64,000 nucleotides of DNA from Prevotella herbatica (GCF_017347605.1 NZ_AP024484.1:3114501-3178500), one strand, 5' to 3'. Positions 27,638 through 37,411 are shown, numbered from the stretch's first letter. The notes: generated by a model not told the origin, from the sequence alone. Translations and numbers: made by a program.

Positions 27638-29680
27638 CTATAAACAAAGTCCTACAATCATATCAATAATCTTAATACCTATAAAAGGCGCTACAATTCC
27701 ACCTAATCCATATACTAATAGATTTCTTCGTAGTAATGCAGAGGCTCCGATAGGTCTATATTTAACACCTCGCAATGCTAAAGGAATAAGTAACGGGATA
27801 ATGATTGCATTAAATATCACAGCAGATAAAATAGCACTTTCGGCACTGTGTAATCCCATTATATTGAGAGTTGACAATTGTGGTATTGCAACCATGAATA
27901 GTGCTGGCACGATAGCAAAGTATTTTGCAACGTCATTAGCGATAGAGAATGTTGTGAGAGTTCCGCGTGTCATTAATAACTGTTTACCTATTTCCACTAT
28001 TTCTATAAGTTTTGTAGGATCGTTGTCCAAGTCTACCATATTACCAGCCTCCTTAGCAGCCTGTGTTCCGCTGTTCATTGCAACGCCAACGTCAGCTTGT
28101 GCCAATGCCGGTGCATCATTAGTTCCATCGCCCATCATTGCCACCAGTTTACCTTGTTGCTGCTCATTGCGAATATATCTCATCTTGTCTTCAGGTCTAG
28201 CTTCGGCAATAAAATCATCAACGCCAGCACGTTCTGCTATGAAAGCAGCCGTGAGAGCATTGTCTCCAGTAACCATAACTGTTTTGACACCCATTTTGCG
28301 AAGTCTATCAAATCTGTCTTTTATTCCCGGTTTAATGATGTCTTGTAATTCAATGACTCCGGCAATCTTCTTATTTATGCTTACCACAAGTGGAGTACCG
28401 CCCATTTTCGTGATCGTTTCAATGACAGTTTGAGCAGAATTTGGAAAAGTGCCTCCTGCGTTTTCTGTTATTTGTCTCATTGTGTCAAAAGCTCCTTTAC
28501 GGATTTCATTGCCATCAGGTAGATTAATGCCAGAGCAGCGTGTTTCTGCAGTAAAAGGGATCATCTTTGCATGGATGATTTGTTTTTGATCAATGCTTAT
28601 TCCCATTTTTTGGCCCAATTCAACAATAGATTTTCCTTCAGGAGTATCATCACTTGCCGATGAGAGGACGCAAAGATTTCCAAATTCTTTATCACTGAAT
28701 CCTTCTACTGGGTAGAAATGCGTAGCTCTTCTGTTGCCAATAGTTATGGTGCCGGTCTTATCAAGTAACAGTGTATCAATATCACCAGCCGTTTCAACTG
28801 CTCGTCCAGATTTTGTTATTACATTTGCTCTCAGTGCACGATCCATTCCAGCAATGCCTATAGCTGAAAGTAAACCGCCGATTGTAGTTGGTATGAGGCA
28901 TACAAATAATGATATTATAGCCGCAATACCTATTGTAGTGCCAGAGTACCAAGACATTGGAACAAGTGATATGCACACAATTATAAATACAAGAGAGAAG
29001 GTTGATAATAATATGGTAAGGGCAATCTCGTTAGGTGTTTTTTGTCTTGATGCACCTTCAACTAGTCCAATCATTTTATCCAGAAAACTTTCTCCAGGAC
29101 GTGTCGTTACTTTTACGCGTATGTGGTCACTGAGTACAATGGTTCCACCAGTAACAGAACTGCGATCACCTCCAGACTCTCTTATTACAGGAGCAGACTC
29201 ACCAGTTATTGCACTTTCATCTATTGAAGCCATACCTTCAACAATTTCTCCATCAGAAGGTATAATGTCACCGGCTTCGCAAATAAACTCATCTCCAAGT
29301 TTTAACAGAGAACTGCTTATTGTTCTATATGCGTTACCTTCAATAAGTTTTGCTGGTGTTTCCTCTCGAGTCTTTCTCAGACTGTCAGCTTGTGCTTTAC
29401 CTCTAGCTTCTGCTATGGCTTCTGCAAAGTTGGCGAACAGTAGTGTCATGAATAGTATTATAAACACAGCTATATTATATCCTGCATTTCCAAGAACAAC
29501 AGAGTCGTTTGTTATTGCTGAAGTAACTGTTACCACAGCCATTATAGCAGTGCATATTTCAACAAGAAACATTACTGGATTCTTGATCATCGTTGCTGGA
29601 GCAAGCTTCTTTATAGCTTGCCAAACACTATCTTTTACCATCTCCTTATTGAAAAGGGAGGTCTTATTCTTATCTTTCAT
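27638..29680 (-). CDS. kdpB: K(+)-transporting P-type ATPase subunit KdpB
   Basis: 680 aa. It has the phosphorylation motif DKTGTIT with Asp307, the actuator loop TGES near residue 159, the hinge motif VTGDNALTA and GDGTNDAPAL, and a membrane region with PTTIGGL. It is the ATP-hydrolysing subunit that energises high-affinity K+ uptake through KdpA. No truncation is seen. It lies 11 nt after kdpA. Confidence 0.98.
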   Translation of the reverse strand: MKDKNKTSLFNKEMVKDSVWQAIKKLAPATMIKNPVMFLVEICTAIMAVVTVTSAITNDSVVLGNAGYNIAVFIILFMTLLFANFAEAIAEARGKAQADSLRKTREETPAKLIEGNAYRTISSSLLKLGDEFICEAGDIIPSDGEIVEGMASIDESAITGESAPVIRESGGDRSSVTGGTIVLSDHIRVKVTTRPGESFLDKMIGLVEGASRQKTPNEIALTILLSTFSLVFIIVCISLVPMSWYSGTTIGIAAIISLFVCLIPTTIGGLLSAIGIAGMDRALRANVITKSGRAVETAGDIDTLLLDKTGTITIGNRRATHFYPVEGFSDKEFGNLCVLSSASDDTPEGKSIVELGQKMGISIDQKQIIHAKMIPFTAETRCSGINLPDGNEIRKGAFDTMRQITENAGGTFPNSAQTVIETITKMGGTPLVVSINKKIAGVIELQDIIKPGIKDRFDRLRKMGVKTVMVTGDNALTAAFIAERAGVDDFIAEARPEDKMRYIRNEQQQGKLVAMMGDGTNDAPALAQADVGVAMNSGTQAAKEAGNMVDLDNDPTKLIEIVEIGKQLLMTRGTLTTFSIANDVAKYFAIVPALFMVAIPQLSTLNIMGLHSAESAILSAVIFNAIIIPLLIPLALRGVKYRPIGASALLRRNLLVYGLGGIVAPFIGIKIIDMIVGLCL

Positions 29681-29691
29681 ATTTTAGTCCT

Positions 29692-31398
29692 TTATATACT
29701 TAAATATTCAGCTATCGTACTTAATGCGTGAGCAGGAAAGAAAGCTAAAGCGGCAATAATGAATATAATAACGAAAGTCATTATTCCAAAAGTCAATGTG
29801 TCTGTACGAAGAGTTCCGGCACTTTCTGGAATGTGTTTCTTTTTTGCAAGCAAGCCTGCTATTGCTACTTGTCCTATTATAGGAATGTATCTTCCTAAAA
29901 TCATAACTAAGCCACATATAATATTCCAAAACCATGTGTTATCTTTCAGTCCTTCGAATCCAGAACCATTGTTAGCGGAAGATGATGTAAACTCGTATAG
30001 CATTTCGCTCAGTCCATGATAGCCATGGTTGCTTATCCATCCTCCTTCTCTAGATACAAATTCTGGTGCTTTTACAGCGAGCCATGCTGCCAAACCAGTT
30101 CCTGCTAAAATCAAGAATGGATGGAGTAGTGCCATTAGAGAAGCTATTTTCATCTCTCTAGCCTCAACTTTTTTGCACAAGAATTCTGGAGTACGCCCGA
30201 CCATCAGGCCACTTATGAATACTGCTATGATTATGAATGTGAAATAGTTCATCCAACCTACACCAACACCGCCGAACCATGAATTTATCTGCATGTTAAG
30301 CATTTCTACCATACCTGATAGAGGCATCATGCTGTCGTGCATTCCATTAACGGAACCGTTTGATGTTGTGGTTGTAGAAACACTCCATAATGCAGTTGCT
30401 ACAGACCCAAATCTCACTTCTTTGCCTTCCATAGCTCCAGTATGCTGACTTATTCCCATAGAGGTCAGTCTTGGATTACCTTGCATTTCCTGATGAACAT
30501 TTATGAATACACCAACAAGGTAAGCAAATAGCATGACACCAAAGATGCTAAATCCTAATTTGCGCTTCTTTACATAAAAGCCGAAGGCAAAGACCATTGC
30601 CATAGGGATAAGCATTATAGCGATACATTCTACTGTATTAGTAAGATATGTAGGATTCTCTAAAGGATGTGCTGAGTTTGCTCCAAAGAACCCACCTCCG
30701 TTTGTTCCAACTTGTTTTATTGCCACAATAGCAGCTGTTGGTCCTTGTGACACATTCTGAACTTTACCTTCAAGAGTATTTACTTCCATTTTTCCGTCAA
30801 AAGTCATAGGAACTCCTTGTAGTATAAGGATAAATCCTATTATTAATGACAATGGTAGTAAGATGCGTGTTACGCTTTTAACAAGGAAATTCCAAAAATT
30901 GCCTATCGTATTAGTTGTCTTTGCAGCTAAGGCCTTCATTATTCCTGCCATACATGCCATACCTGTTGCTGCTGTGACAAATTGGAATAGCATTACAACT
31001 GCTAATTGAGTGAAATAGGTGAGTCCACTTTCACCGCTATAATGTTGCAAATTACAGTTTACAAGAAAACTTATAGCTGTATTGAAGGCCTGATGTATTG
31101 TTTGGCCACCATTCCCATCTGGATTTAATGGTAGATATCCTTGGACGACAAGTAGTATTAAAGCCCAGACAAACCAGAATAGGTTGATTGTAAGCATTGC
31201 CCTAAGAAATGTCTTCCAGTTCATTTCTTTGTCTGGATTTATACCGCCGACTTTATAAATCAACCTTTCTACAGGTTTTAAAAAGTCGAGGTAAGTCTTT
31301 TCGCCTTTATATACACGCGCAATATATTTACCTAATGGATAAGCTAAACTTATCATTATTACTATTTGCAATATCGCACCCCAAATTTCTGTTCCCAT
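29692..31398 (-). CDS. kdpA: K(+)-transporting ATPase subunit KdpA
   Basis: 568 aa with about ten membrane helices. The K+ selectivity-filter-like segments are visible (NTAISFLVNCNLQHYSGE, GTNGGGFFGANSAHPLENP, SVNGMHDSMMPLSG, SSSANNGSGFEGL), matching the four-fold pore repeats of KdpA. It is the channel-like K+-binding subunit. kdpF lies 12 nt upstream. Confidence 0.98.
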   Translation of the reverse strand: MGTEIWGAILQIVIMISLAYPLGKYIARVYKGEKTYLDFLKPVERLIYKVGGINPDKEMNWKTFLRAMLTINLFWFVWALILLVVQGYLPLNPDGNGGQTIHQAFNTAISFLVNCNLQHYSGESGLTYFTQLAVVMLFQFVTAATGMACMAGIMKALAAKTTNTIGNFWNFLVKSVTRILLPLSLIIGFILILQGVPMTFDGKMEVNTLEGKVQNVSQGPTAAIVAIKQVGTNGGGFFGANSAHPLENPTYLTNTVECIAIMLIPMAMVFAFGFYVKKRKLGFSIFGVMLFAYLVGVFINVHQEMQGNPRLTSMGISQHTGAMEGKEVRFGSVATALWSVSTTTTSNGSVNGMHDSMMPLSGMVEMLNMQINSWFGGVGVGWMNYFTFIIIAVFISGLMVGRTPEFLCKKVEAREMKIASLMALLHPFLILAGTGLAAWLAVKAPEFVSREGGWISNHGYHGLSEMLYEFTSSSANNGSGFEGLKDNTWFWNIICGLVMILGRYIPIIGQVAIAGLLAKKKHIPESAGTLRTDTLTFGIMTFVIIFIIAALAFFPAHALSTIAEYLSI

Positions 31399-31410
31399 AA
31401 TTTTAGAGTT

Positions 31411-31491
31411 TTAAAATTTTTCTGGTTTTATCAGTACATATATCATATAACAAAACATGATGATGCTGATGATAAACATAATTAAATACAT
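31411..31491 (-). CDS. kdpF: KdpF, small subunit of the K(+)-transporting ATPase
   Basis: A 26-aa ORF with one hydrophobic helix, ending in the KdpF signature YVLIKPEKF, which is nearly universal in KdpF. It is placed directly before kdpA as in other kdp operons. KdpF stabilises the complex in the membrane. Confidence 0.88.
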   Translation of the reverse strand: MYLIMFIISIIMFCYMIYVLIKPEKF

Positions 31492-31508
31492 AGTCTTTTC
31501 TTTTTTAA

Positions 31509-31607
31509 TTAAATCTTTTCAAACCATTCAATACATTTATAAAATATGCCAAAGCATGTTATCCCACAGAGCATACATGCAAGCAATTCAAAAATAAGTG
31601 TAGTCAT
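31509..31607 (-). CDS. 32-aa membrane peptide at the head of the kdp operon
   Basis: An ATG at 31605-31607 opens a 32-codon frame: MTTLIFELLACMLCGITCFG, then FYKCIEWFEKI. It is one membrane helix with a Lys/Glu-rich aromatic tail. It lies 17 nt upstream of kdpF and is the first ORF after the sigma-54-like promoter. It may be a second small accessory subunit; I do not know a named family. Confidence 0.6.
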   Translation of the reverse strand: MTTLIFELLACMLCGITCFGIFYKCIEWFEKI

Positions 31608-31641
31608 TTTATTATTATTTTAAATTATTTGTTATCCTTGT

Positions 31642-31657
31642 TACTAAAGCCGTGCCA
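31642..31657 (-). promoter_or_regulatory. sigma-54-like promoter of the kdp operon
   Basis: On the minus strand TGGCACG (-24 element, complement of 31651-31657) is followed after 4 nt by TAGTA (-12 element, consensus TTGCA). The -24 box is perfect and its spacing to the -12 G is right, but the -12 box is degenerate. Transcription would start near 31630, about 24 nt before the first ORF. The divergent sigma-54-activator gene supports it. Confidence 0.6.
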
Positions 31658-31728
31658 TAATTAATTTGTTTTTTGTAATCATCTGTATGATAATTATTTA
31701 TACTTTATTCGTTAAATATAAACGTTAA

Positions 31729-31770
31729 TTTGGTACCATACCAAAATGGAAGGCTTACCATACCAAAATG
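31729..31770. promoter_or_regulatory. paired upstream activator sites between kdp and its regulator
   Basis: The 15-mer TACCATACCAAAATG occurs at 31734-31748 and again at 31756-31770, 22 bp (two helical turns) apart. The first copy lies in an inverted repeat TTTGGTA-CCA-TACCAAA (31729-31745). The sites are about 70-120 bp upstream of the sigma-54-like promoter, the normal distance for NtrC-type enhancers. Confidence 0.65.
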
Positions 31771-31859
31771 AAAAGCCGTAAACATTAGATGCAATAATGT
31801 TTTTCCGTTTGTAAAATTATTCCTACTTTTGCAATGATTCAATAAATAAACCAGACAAT

Positions 31860-33251
31860 ATGAATACATTACTGATAATAGATGATGAACCAATTATTCG
31901 CAAACTTCTTTCGCGAATGATGGAATTAGAAGGTTATGAAGTGTGGCAGGCTGTTGACTGTACTCAAGGAATGAGACAGATTAAGTTGCATAAGCCACAA
32001 GTCGTGCTTTGTGATGTATTTTTGCCCGATGGCAATGGTGTTGATATGGTTAAAAAAATTAAGCTGGAGACTCCTCTCATCGAGGTAATTCTGCTTACTG
32101 CTCATGGAAATATTGAAGATGGTGTTCAGGCAATTAAGAATGGTGCATTTGACTACATAACCAAAGGTGACGATAACAATAAAATTATCCCTATTATCAG
32201 TAGGGCTATGGATCAAGTAAATAGTCAGCAAAATTCAAATAATGATTTGCCTAAGATTGATAAAAAACCATTGCAGGTTAATTCTTTTAATACTATAATA
32301 GGTAATTCAGAAACATTACATCGTGTGGAGGAATTAGCGCGTAAGGTTGCTGATACAGATATTCCCGTATTACTTACCGGTGAAACAGGAACAGGTAAAG
32401 AAGTATTTGCACAGGCTATCCATAGTGCTAGTTTGCGTAGTAAGTTTCCTGTAGTTGCTATTAACTGTTCGGCTTTTAGTCGTGATTTATTGGAAAGTGA
32501 ACTATTTGGTTATCGTGCCGGTTCGTTTACTGGAGCGATGAAAGACAAGAAAGGATTAGTTGAAGTCGCAAATCATGGTACGCTATTTCTGGATGAAATA
32601 GGAGAGATGGCATATCCACTTCAAGCCAAACTATTGCGCGTGTTGGAATCAGGTGAGTATATAAAAATAGGGGATACTTCTCCTTCACAAGTTGATGTGA
32701 GAATTATTTCAGCAACAAATCGTGATTTAAAAAATGAGATAATAGCTGGTAATTTTAGGGAGGATTTATTTTATCGTCTTTCAGTTTTCCAAATACATTT
32801 ACCTGCATTGCGTGAGCGTCGTGAAGATATACCTTTGTTGGCAAAGTCATTTTTAGCACGATATTCTGAAAAACTGGGTAAACATATAGACGGAATGTCA
32901 TCAGAATTTTTGAATGCTATCACTAATGCTGAATGGCATGGAAATGTTCGTGAGTTGAAAAATGTTATTGAACGTAGTGCTATTGTTTGTGATTCAAGCC
33001 TTACTCTGCAAGATTTACCATTTGATTTACAAGTTCCGTATTCATCTTATAATTCGTCTTCTTTAAGTACAGGTGTGCAAAATTCAGATGATGCTAAGTC
33101 GTTTGATTTTGAGTTGGCAGAAATTGAACGTAGGCATATTGTAAGAGTTCTTCAACATACCAACGGAAACAAAACAGAAGCTGCAAGACTATTGAAAATA
33201 GGTCTTACCACTCTTTATAGAAAAATAGACGAATATAAGCTTAATAAATAA
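31860..33251 (+). CDS. NtrC-family sigma-54-dependent response regulator, probable kdp activator
   Basis: 463 aa. A receiver domain with phospho-acceptor Asp52 (VVLCDVFLP) is followed by an AAA+ domain with Walker A GETGTGKE, the sigma-54 contact loop GSFTGA (GAFTGA in most members) and Walker B LFLDEIGEM. A Fis-type HTH lies at the end (GNKTEAARLLKIGLTTLYRK). It is divergent from the kdp operon, in the place where OmpR-type KdpE is usual. It probably activates kdp from the sites at 31729-31770. A -7 box TACTTTTG lies at 31824-31831. Confidence 0.93.
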   Translation: MNTLLIIDDEPIIRKLLSRMMELEGYEVWQAVDCTQGMRQIKLHKPQVVLCDVFLPDGNGVDMVKKIKLETPLIEVILLTAHGNIEDGVQAIKNGAFDYITKGDDNNKIIPIISRAMDQVNSQQNSNNDLPKIDKKPLQVNSFNTIIGNSETLHRVEELARKVADTDIPVLLTGETGTGKEVFAQAIHSASLRSKFPVVAINCSAFSRDLLESELFGYRAGSFTGAMKDKKGLVEVANHGTLFLDEIGEMAYPLQAKLLRVLESGEYIKIGDTSPSQVDVRIISATNRDLKNEIIAGNFREDLFYRLSVFQIHLPALRERREDIPLLAKSFLARYSEKLGKHIDGMSSEFLNAITNAEWHGNVRELKNVIERSAIVCDSSLTLQDLPFDLQVPYSSYNSSSLSTGVQNSDDAKSFDFELAEIERRHIVRVLQHTNGNKTEAARLLKIGLTTLYRKIDEYKLNK

Positions 33252-33266
33252 TATTCATTAATTGAA

Positions 33267-33635
33267 TTACTTCATGAATACAAAATACACTGCAGCTATC
33301 AAACAGATAAATGCAGCTAAATGATTCCAATGAAGACCTTGACCTTGAAACATTACATTAGCTATAATTGCGAATATAATAAGGGATATAACCTCTTGAA
33401 TAACTTTTAGCTGAACTAGAGTAAAGGGACCGCCATTATCTATAAATCCGATTCTGTTCGCTGGTACCTGACAACAGTACTCAAAGAAAGCTATAGCCCA
33501 ACTGAATCCTATAACGCCAATTAGGGGCCAACTGCTGCTGACCCCTGTTTGTTGTAATTTTAAATGTCCATACCAAGCCAATGTCATGAAGACATTACTG
33601 CATACTAATAGTAAAATGGTATATATTGTGCTCAT
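33267..33635 (-). CDS. DMT-family (DUF486) membrane protein
   Basis: 122 aa with four predicted membrane helices and family motifs (TLAWYGHLKL near residue 20; EYCCQVPANRIG; FTLVQLKVIQE). DUF486 proteins are small drug/metabolite-transporter relatives of unknown substrate. It abuts the end of the reductase gene upstream, so the two are probably co-transcribed, and it converges with the response regulator. Confidence 0.88.
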   Translation of the reverse strand: MSTIYTILLLVCSNVFMTLAWYGHLKLQQTGVSSSWPLIGVIGFSWAIAFFEYCCQVPANRIGFIDNGGPFTLVQLKVIQEVISLIIFAIIANVMFQGQGLHWNHLAAFICLIAAVYFVFMK

Positions 33636-35978
33636 TTATCCTTTTAATTCTTTTGCCATGTTAGCAGCGGCTCTTCGTCCGTCACCCATAGCCAATATTA
33701 CTGTGGCACCACCGCGAACGATATCGCCACCTGCATAGATATTGTTTCTACTTGATTTCATATTATCGTCAACGACGATTGTATTCTTGCGACCTAGCTC
33801 TAGTCCTTCAATACTCTTAGGTACTAATGGGTTAGGAGATACACCAACAGCAACAATGACCTGATCACATTCTAATGTAATGGTTTGTCCAGTAGTCTCA
33901 GGACGACAACGACCGCTTTGGTCAGGTTCGCCTAATTTCATTACATCAAGTGTGGCTGCCTTGACAGCACCATTCTCATCAGCGATATATTCTTTTGGAT
34001 TGTGTAATGTCATGAAATTAATGCCTTCTTCCTTAGCGTGCTTTACCTCTTCCAATCTAGCTGGCATTTCAGCTTCGCTTCTTCTGTATACGAGCGTTAC
34101 GTCTGCACCAAGTCGTTTGGCAGTACGGCATGAGTCCATAGCTGTGTTTCCACCACCAATAACTATAACGTGCTTACCAATATTGATTGGAGTATCAGTA
34201 TGTGGATTAGCTGCGTCCATAAGGTTTATTCGTGTCAGGTATTCATTACTAGACATGATATTGAGCGCATTTTCTCCAGGTATATCCATGAAATTAGGAA
34301 GTCCTGCACCAGAACCAACGAATATACCCTTGAAGTTTTTATCTTCAAGATCCTTTACGCTGATAGTTTTTCCGATAATGCAATCAGTTTGAAAATGGAC
34401 ACCCATTTTCTTAAGATTTTCTATTTCGACATCAACAATCTTGTTGGGTAATCTGAATTCTGGAATACCATATTTCAAAACACCACCTATTTCATGCAAA
34501 GCCTCAAATACATATACGTCAAAGCCCATTTTAGCCATATCACCAGCAAAGCTTAGTCCTGAAGGACCAGAACCGACAACAGCAACTTTAATTCCGTTTA
34601 AAGGATCCATTTCTGGTACTGTAGCCATACCGCTTTCACGTTCATAGTCAGCTGCAAATCTTTCAAGGTATCCAATAGCAACTGCTTTTTCACCCATTTT
34701 AAGATGAACACATTTGCTTTCGCATTGTTTCTCTTGTGGGCAAACTCTACCACATACAGCTGGTAGGGCAGAAGTACTTTTCAGAACTTTAGCTGCTCCA
34801 AGGAAATTTTCTCTTTCAATATTTTTAATGAATGATGGAATATTAATGCTTACTGGGCATCCTTCTACACATGATGGTTTAGCGCAATCGAGGCAACGAT
34901 GAGATTCAAGTACTGCCATTTCTTTAGTAAGACCAATGTTGACTTCTTCTAATCTTGTCTTTGCACGATATTCTGCATCAAGTTCAGGCATCATAACACG
35001 CTCAATAGAAGTACGTTCTTTAGGTTTCATCCCCTTGCGTAGTTCTAAACGCCAATTAGAATTTCTGTCAGTCAAGGCTTCAATACTCTCAGTTACATCA
35101 TTGTGGATATCATCGTTTGCTTTGCAAGGTTCGCATACTGACTCATTAGTTGAAGAAAGGTGTTCTGCATAGTGCTCCATTTCTTCCTTTTCTGCGTTCT
35201 TGAATGTTCCCATTCGCTTGAACATTTCATCCCAATCAACTAGTGCTCCGTCAAACTCTGGACCATCAATACACACGAATTTGGTTTTTCCTCCAATTGT
35301 GAGTCGGCATGCACCACACATTCCTGTGCCGTCAACCATAATGGTATTAAGAGAAACGTCTGTAGAAATGTTATATTTTTGGGTGAGCATACAACAGAAT
35401 TTCATCATAATAGGAGGACCTATAGCAAAAACTTTGTCAATATTCTCCTGATTAATCAATTTTTCGATACCTACAGTGACTACGCCCTTTTCTCCATAAC
35501 TGCCATCATCGGTCATGATTATGGTCTCGTCAGATGAAGCTCTAACTTCATCTTCCATTATGATAAGATCACGGTTTCTTCCTGCAAGTACAGATAACAC
35601 TCTGTTGCCTGCTTTTTTCAATGCACGAATAATAGGTAGCATTGGCGCAACACCAACTCCACCACCAGCGCATATTACTGTACCAAAATTCTCAATATGA
35701 GTAGGATTACCAAGAGGCCCAACGACATCAGCAATAGAATCACCTTCGTTAAGATTGCATAGTTTTGTAGAGGAAAGTCCAACCTTTTGCACAACTAATT
35801 TAATTGTACCATTCTCAATATTAGAGTCTGCTATTGTAAGCGGCATACGCTCACTATTCTTGTCCACTCTTATTATGACAAAGTTTCCTGCCTTTCTGCT
35901 TTTAGCAATTAAAGGGGCTTCGATGTCAAAGCTGAATACTTTCTCAGAAAACTGTTTCTTGCAAATAATCTTATTCAT
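33636..35978 (-). CDS. fused ferredoxin-NADP reductase-like (PyrK/NfnA) and glutamate-synthase-small-subunit-like (GltD/NfnB) protein
   Basis: 780 aa. The N-terminal ~280 residues are a flavin reductase domain like DHOD electron-transfer subunit PyrK, with GGGVGVAPMLP and a [2Fe-2S] cysteine cluster (GTGMCGACRL...FVCIDGPEF). The rest is GltD-like: [4Fe-4S] cysteines (CLDCAKPSCVEGCPV; CGRVCPQEKQCESKC), an FAD site VVGSGPSGLS and an NADPH site VIGGGNTAMD. This fusion is the Bacteroidota counterpart of NfnAB/sulfide dehydrogenase and likely moves electrons between NAD(P)H and ferredoxin. It is often annotated as glutamate synthase, although no GltB lies here. Confidence 0.92.
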   Translation of the reverse strand: MNKIICKKQFSEKVFSFDIEAPLIAKSRKAGNFVIIRVDKNSERMPLTIADSNIENGTIKLVVQKVGLSSTKLCNLNEGDSIADVVGPLGNPTHIENFGTVICAGGGVGVAPMLPIIRALKKAGNRVLSVLAGRNRDLIIMEDEVRASSDETIIMTDDGSYGEKGVVTVGIEKLINQENIDKVFAIGPPIMMKFCCMLTQKYNISTDVSLNTIMVDGTGMCGACRLTIGGKTKFVCIDGPEFDGALVDWDEMFKRMGTFKNAEKEEMEHYAEHLSSTNESVCEPCKANDDIHNDVTESIEALTDRNSNWRLELRKGMKPKERTSIERVMMPELDAEYRAKTRLEEVNIGLTKEMAVLESHRCLDCAKPSCVEGCPVSINIPSFIKNIERENFLGAAKVLKSTSALPAVCGRVCPQEKQCESKCVHLKMGEKAVAIGYLERFAADYERESGMATVPEMDPLNGIKVAVVGSGPSGLSFAGDMAKMGFDVYVFEALHEIGGVLKYGIPEFRLPNKIVDVEIENLKKMGVHFQTDCIIGKTISVKDLEDKNFKGIFVGSGAGLPNFMDIPGENALNIMSSNEYLTRINLMDAANPHTDTPINIGKHVIVIGGGNTAMDSCRTAKRLGADVTLVYRRSEAEMPARLEEVKHAKEEGINFMTLHNPKEYIADENGAVKAATLDVMKLGEPDQSGRCRPETTGQTITLECDQVIVAVGVSPNPLVPKSIEGLELGRKNTIVVDDNMKSSRNNIYAGGDIVRGGATVILAMGDGRRAAANMAKELKG

Positions 35979-36028
35979 TGGGTATCAGTTAATATGAATT
36001 GATATTAAGTTGTAGTTTTATAAAAGAT

Positions 36029-36070
36029 AAATTCAGTATCGTTGATATTATGTCAATCAATACTGAATTT
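36029..36070 (-). terminator. terminator after serS
   Basis: AAATTCAGTAT (36029-36039) pairs perfectly with ATACTGAATTT (36060-36070), and the inner TTGA/TCAA bases extend the stem. It lies 10 nt past the serS stop. Confidence 0.7.
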
Positions 36071-36079
36071 AATTATTTT

Positions 36080-37372
36080 TTAATCGAAGTTCTTATCATC
36101 TAAGTACTCGAAACCACAGTATGGTACAAGAACCTTCGGAACTTTTATTCCATCTGGAGTTTGGTTGTTCTCGATTATAGCAGCAACTATTCTTGGAAGA
36201 GCAAGAGCAGAACCATTGAGTGTGTGGCAAAGTTCTGGTTTCTTAGTATCAGAACGGCGGAAACGGCACTTCAATCTGTTTGCCTGATAGCTTTCAAAGT
36301 TAGATACTGAAGAAACCTCCAACCAACGCTTTTGGGCTGCACTCCATACCTCGAAATCGTAGCATATTGCTGAGGTAAAACTCATATCACCACCGCAAAG
36401 TCTCAATATATGGTATGGCAATTCAAGTTTCTGTACCAAACCTTCAACATGTGCTAACATCTCTTTCAAAGAATCATAAGAATGCTCTGGTTTGTCTATA
36501 CGTACAATTTCTACTTTGTCAAATTGATGCAAGCGGTTAAGACCACGAACATCCTTACCATAAGAACCAGCCTCACGACGGAAACAAGCTGAATAAGCAC
36601 AACGCTTAATTGGAAGTTGGCTCTCTTCAAGGATTACATCACGAAAAATATTTGTTACAGGAACCTCTGCTGTAGGGATTAGGAACAAGTTATCTAAGTT
36701 TGCGTGATACATTTGTCCCTCTTTGTCAGGTAACTGACCAGTACCATATCCAGAAGCCTCGTTAACTACATAAGGTGGTTGAACCTCTAGATAGCCTGAT
36801 TTGCGTGCTTCGTCAAGGAAGAAAGCTTCGAGAGCGCGTTGAAAACGTGCCATCTTACCTAGATATATAGGGAAACCTGCACCTGTAATTTTTACACCAA
36901 GGTCAAAATCAACAAGATTATACTTCTTAAGAAGATCCCAATGGCATGGTGCGTCATCTGGAAGATTAGGCTTAATACCACCTTCCTTTACAACGACATT
37001 ATCATTAGCATCTTTTCCTTCAGGAACATCATTATTAGGAATATTAGGAATACTAAGAAGAACTTCTGTCATATCGCTTTGAGCCTTATCCATGATTTCG
37101 TTCAAAGCTTTGTCTGCTGCTTTCAGTTCTGCAACTTTATTCTTTATATCTTCAGCTTCCGATTTCTTTCCGTCTTTCATAAGACTTCCAATTTGCTTGG
37201 CAAGCTGATTTTGTTGTTGCTTGTTAGTATCAAGCTTTTGCTGAGCCTCACGACGTAGCTTGTCGTATTCTAATACTTTCTCTATGGCCTCACGTGCACC
37301 GTCAAAGTGCTTCTTCTGAAGACCCTTAATCACATGTTCAGTTTCCTCACTGATGAGTTTAAGTGTAAGCAT
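36080..37372 (-). CDS. serS: seryl-tRNA synthetase
   Basis: 430 aa, the full class II enzyme. The N-terminal ~110 residues are the long antiparallel coiled coil that holds tRNA-Ser (REAQQKLDTNKQQQNQLAKQ). Class II motifs 2 and 3 follow (YSACFRREAGSYG; NGSALALPRI). It charges tRNA-Ser with serine. Its promoter is at 37412-37441. Confidence 0.97.
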   Translation of the reverse strand: MLTLKLISEETEHVIKGLQKKHFDGAREAIEKVLEYDKLRREAQQKLDTNKQQQNQLAKQIGSLMKDGKKSEAEDIKNKVAELKAADKALNEIMDKAQSDMTEVLLSIPNIPNNDVPEGKDANDNVVVKEGGIKPNLPDDAPCHWDLLKKYNLVDFDLGVKITGAGFPIYLGKMARFQRALEAFFLDEARKSGYLEVQPPYVVNEASGYGTGQLPDKEGQMYHANLDNLFLIPTAEVPVTNIFRDVILEESQLPIKRCAYSACFRREAGSYGKDVRGLNRLHQFDKVEIVRIDKPEHSYDSLKEMLAHVEGLVQKLELPYHILRLCGGDMSFTSAICYDFEVWSAAQKRWLEVSSVSNFESYQANRLKCRFRRSDTKKPELCHTLNGSALALPRIVAAIIENNQTPDGIKVPKVLVPYCGFEYLDDKNFD

Positions 37373-37411
37373 AGCTTGTTATATTTTATTTATAGTTTAC
37401 TATTATGACCG

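Noticed and set aside
28734..29687. 317-codon plus-strand open frame
   Set aside because: It is the antisense shadow of kdpB, which carries all catalytic motifs on the minus strand.
33880..34392. 170-codon plus-strand open frame
   Set aside because: Antisense to the fused reductase; its composition is that of a shadow.
33636..35978. Annotation as plain glutamate synthase small subunit
   Set aside because: The N-terminal PyrK-like flavin/[2Fe-2S] domain and the absence of a large GltB gene point to an NfnAB-like electron-transfer enzyme instead.
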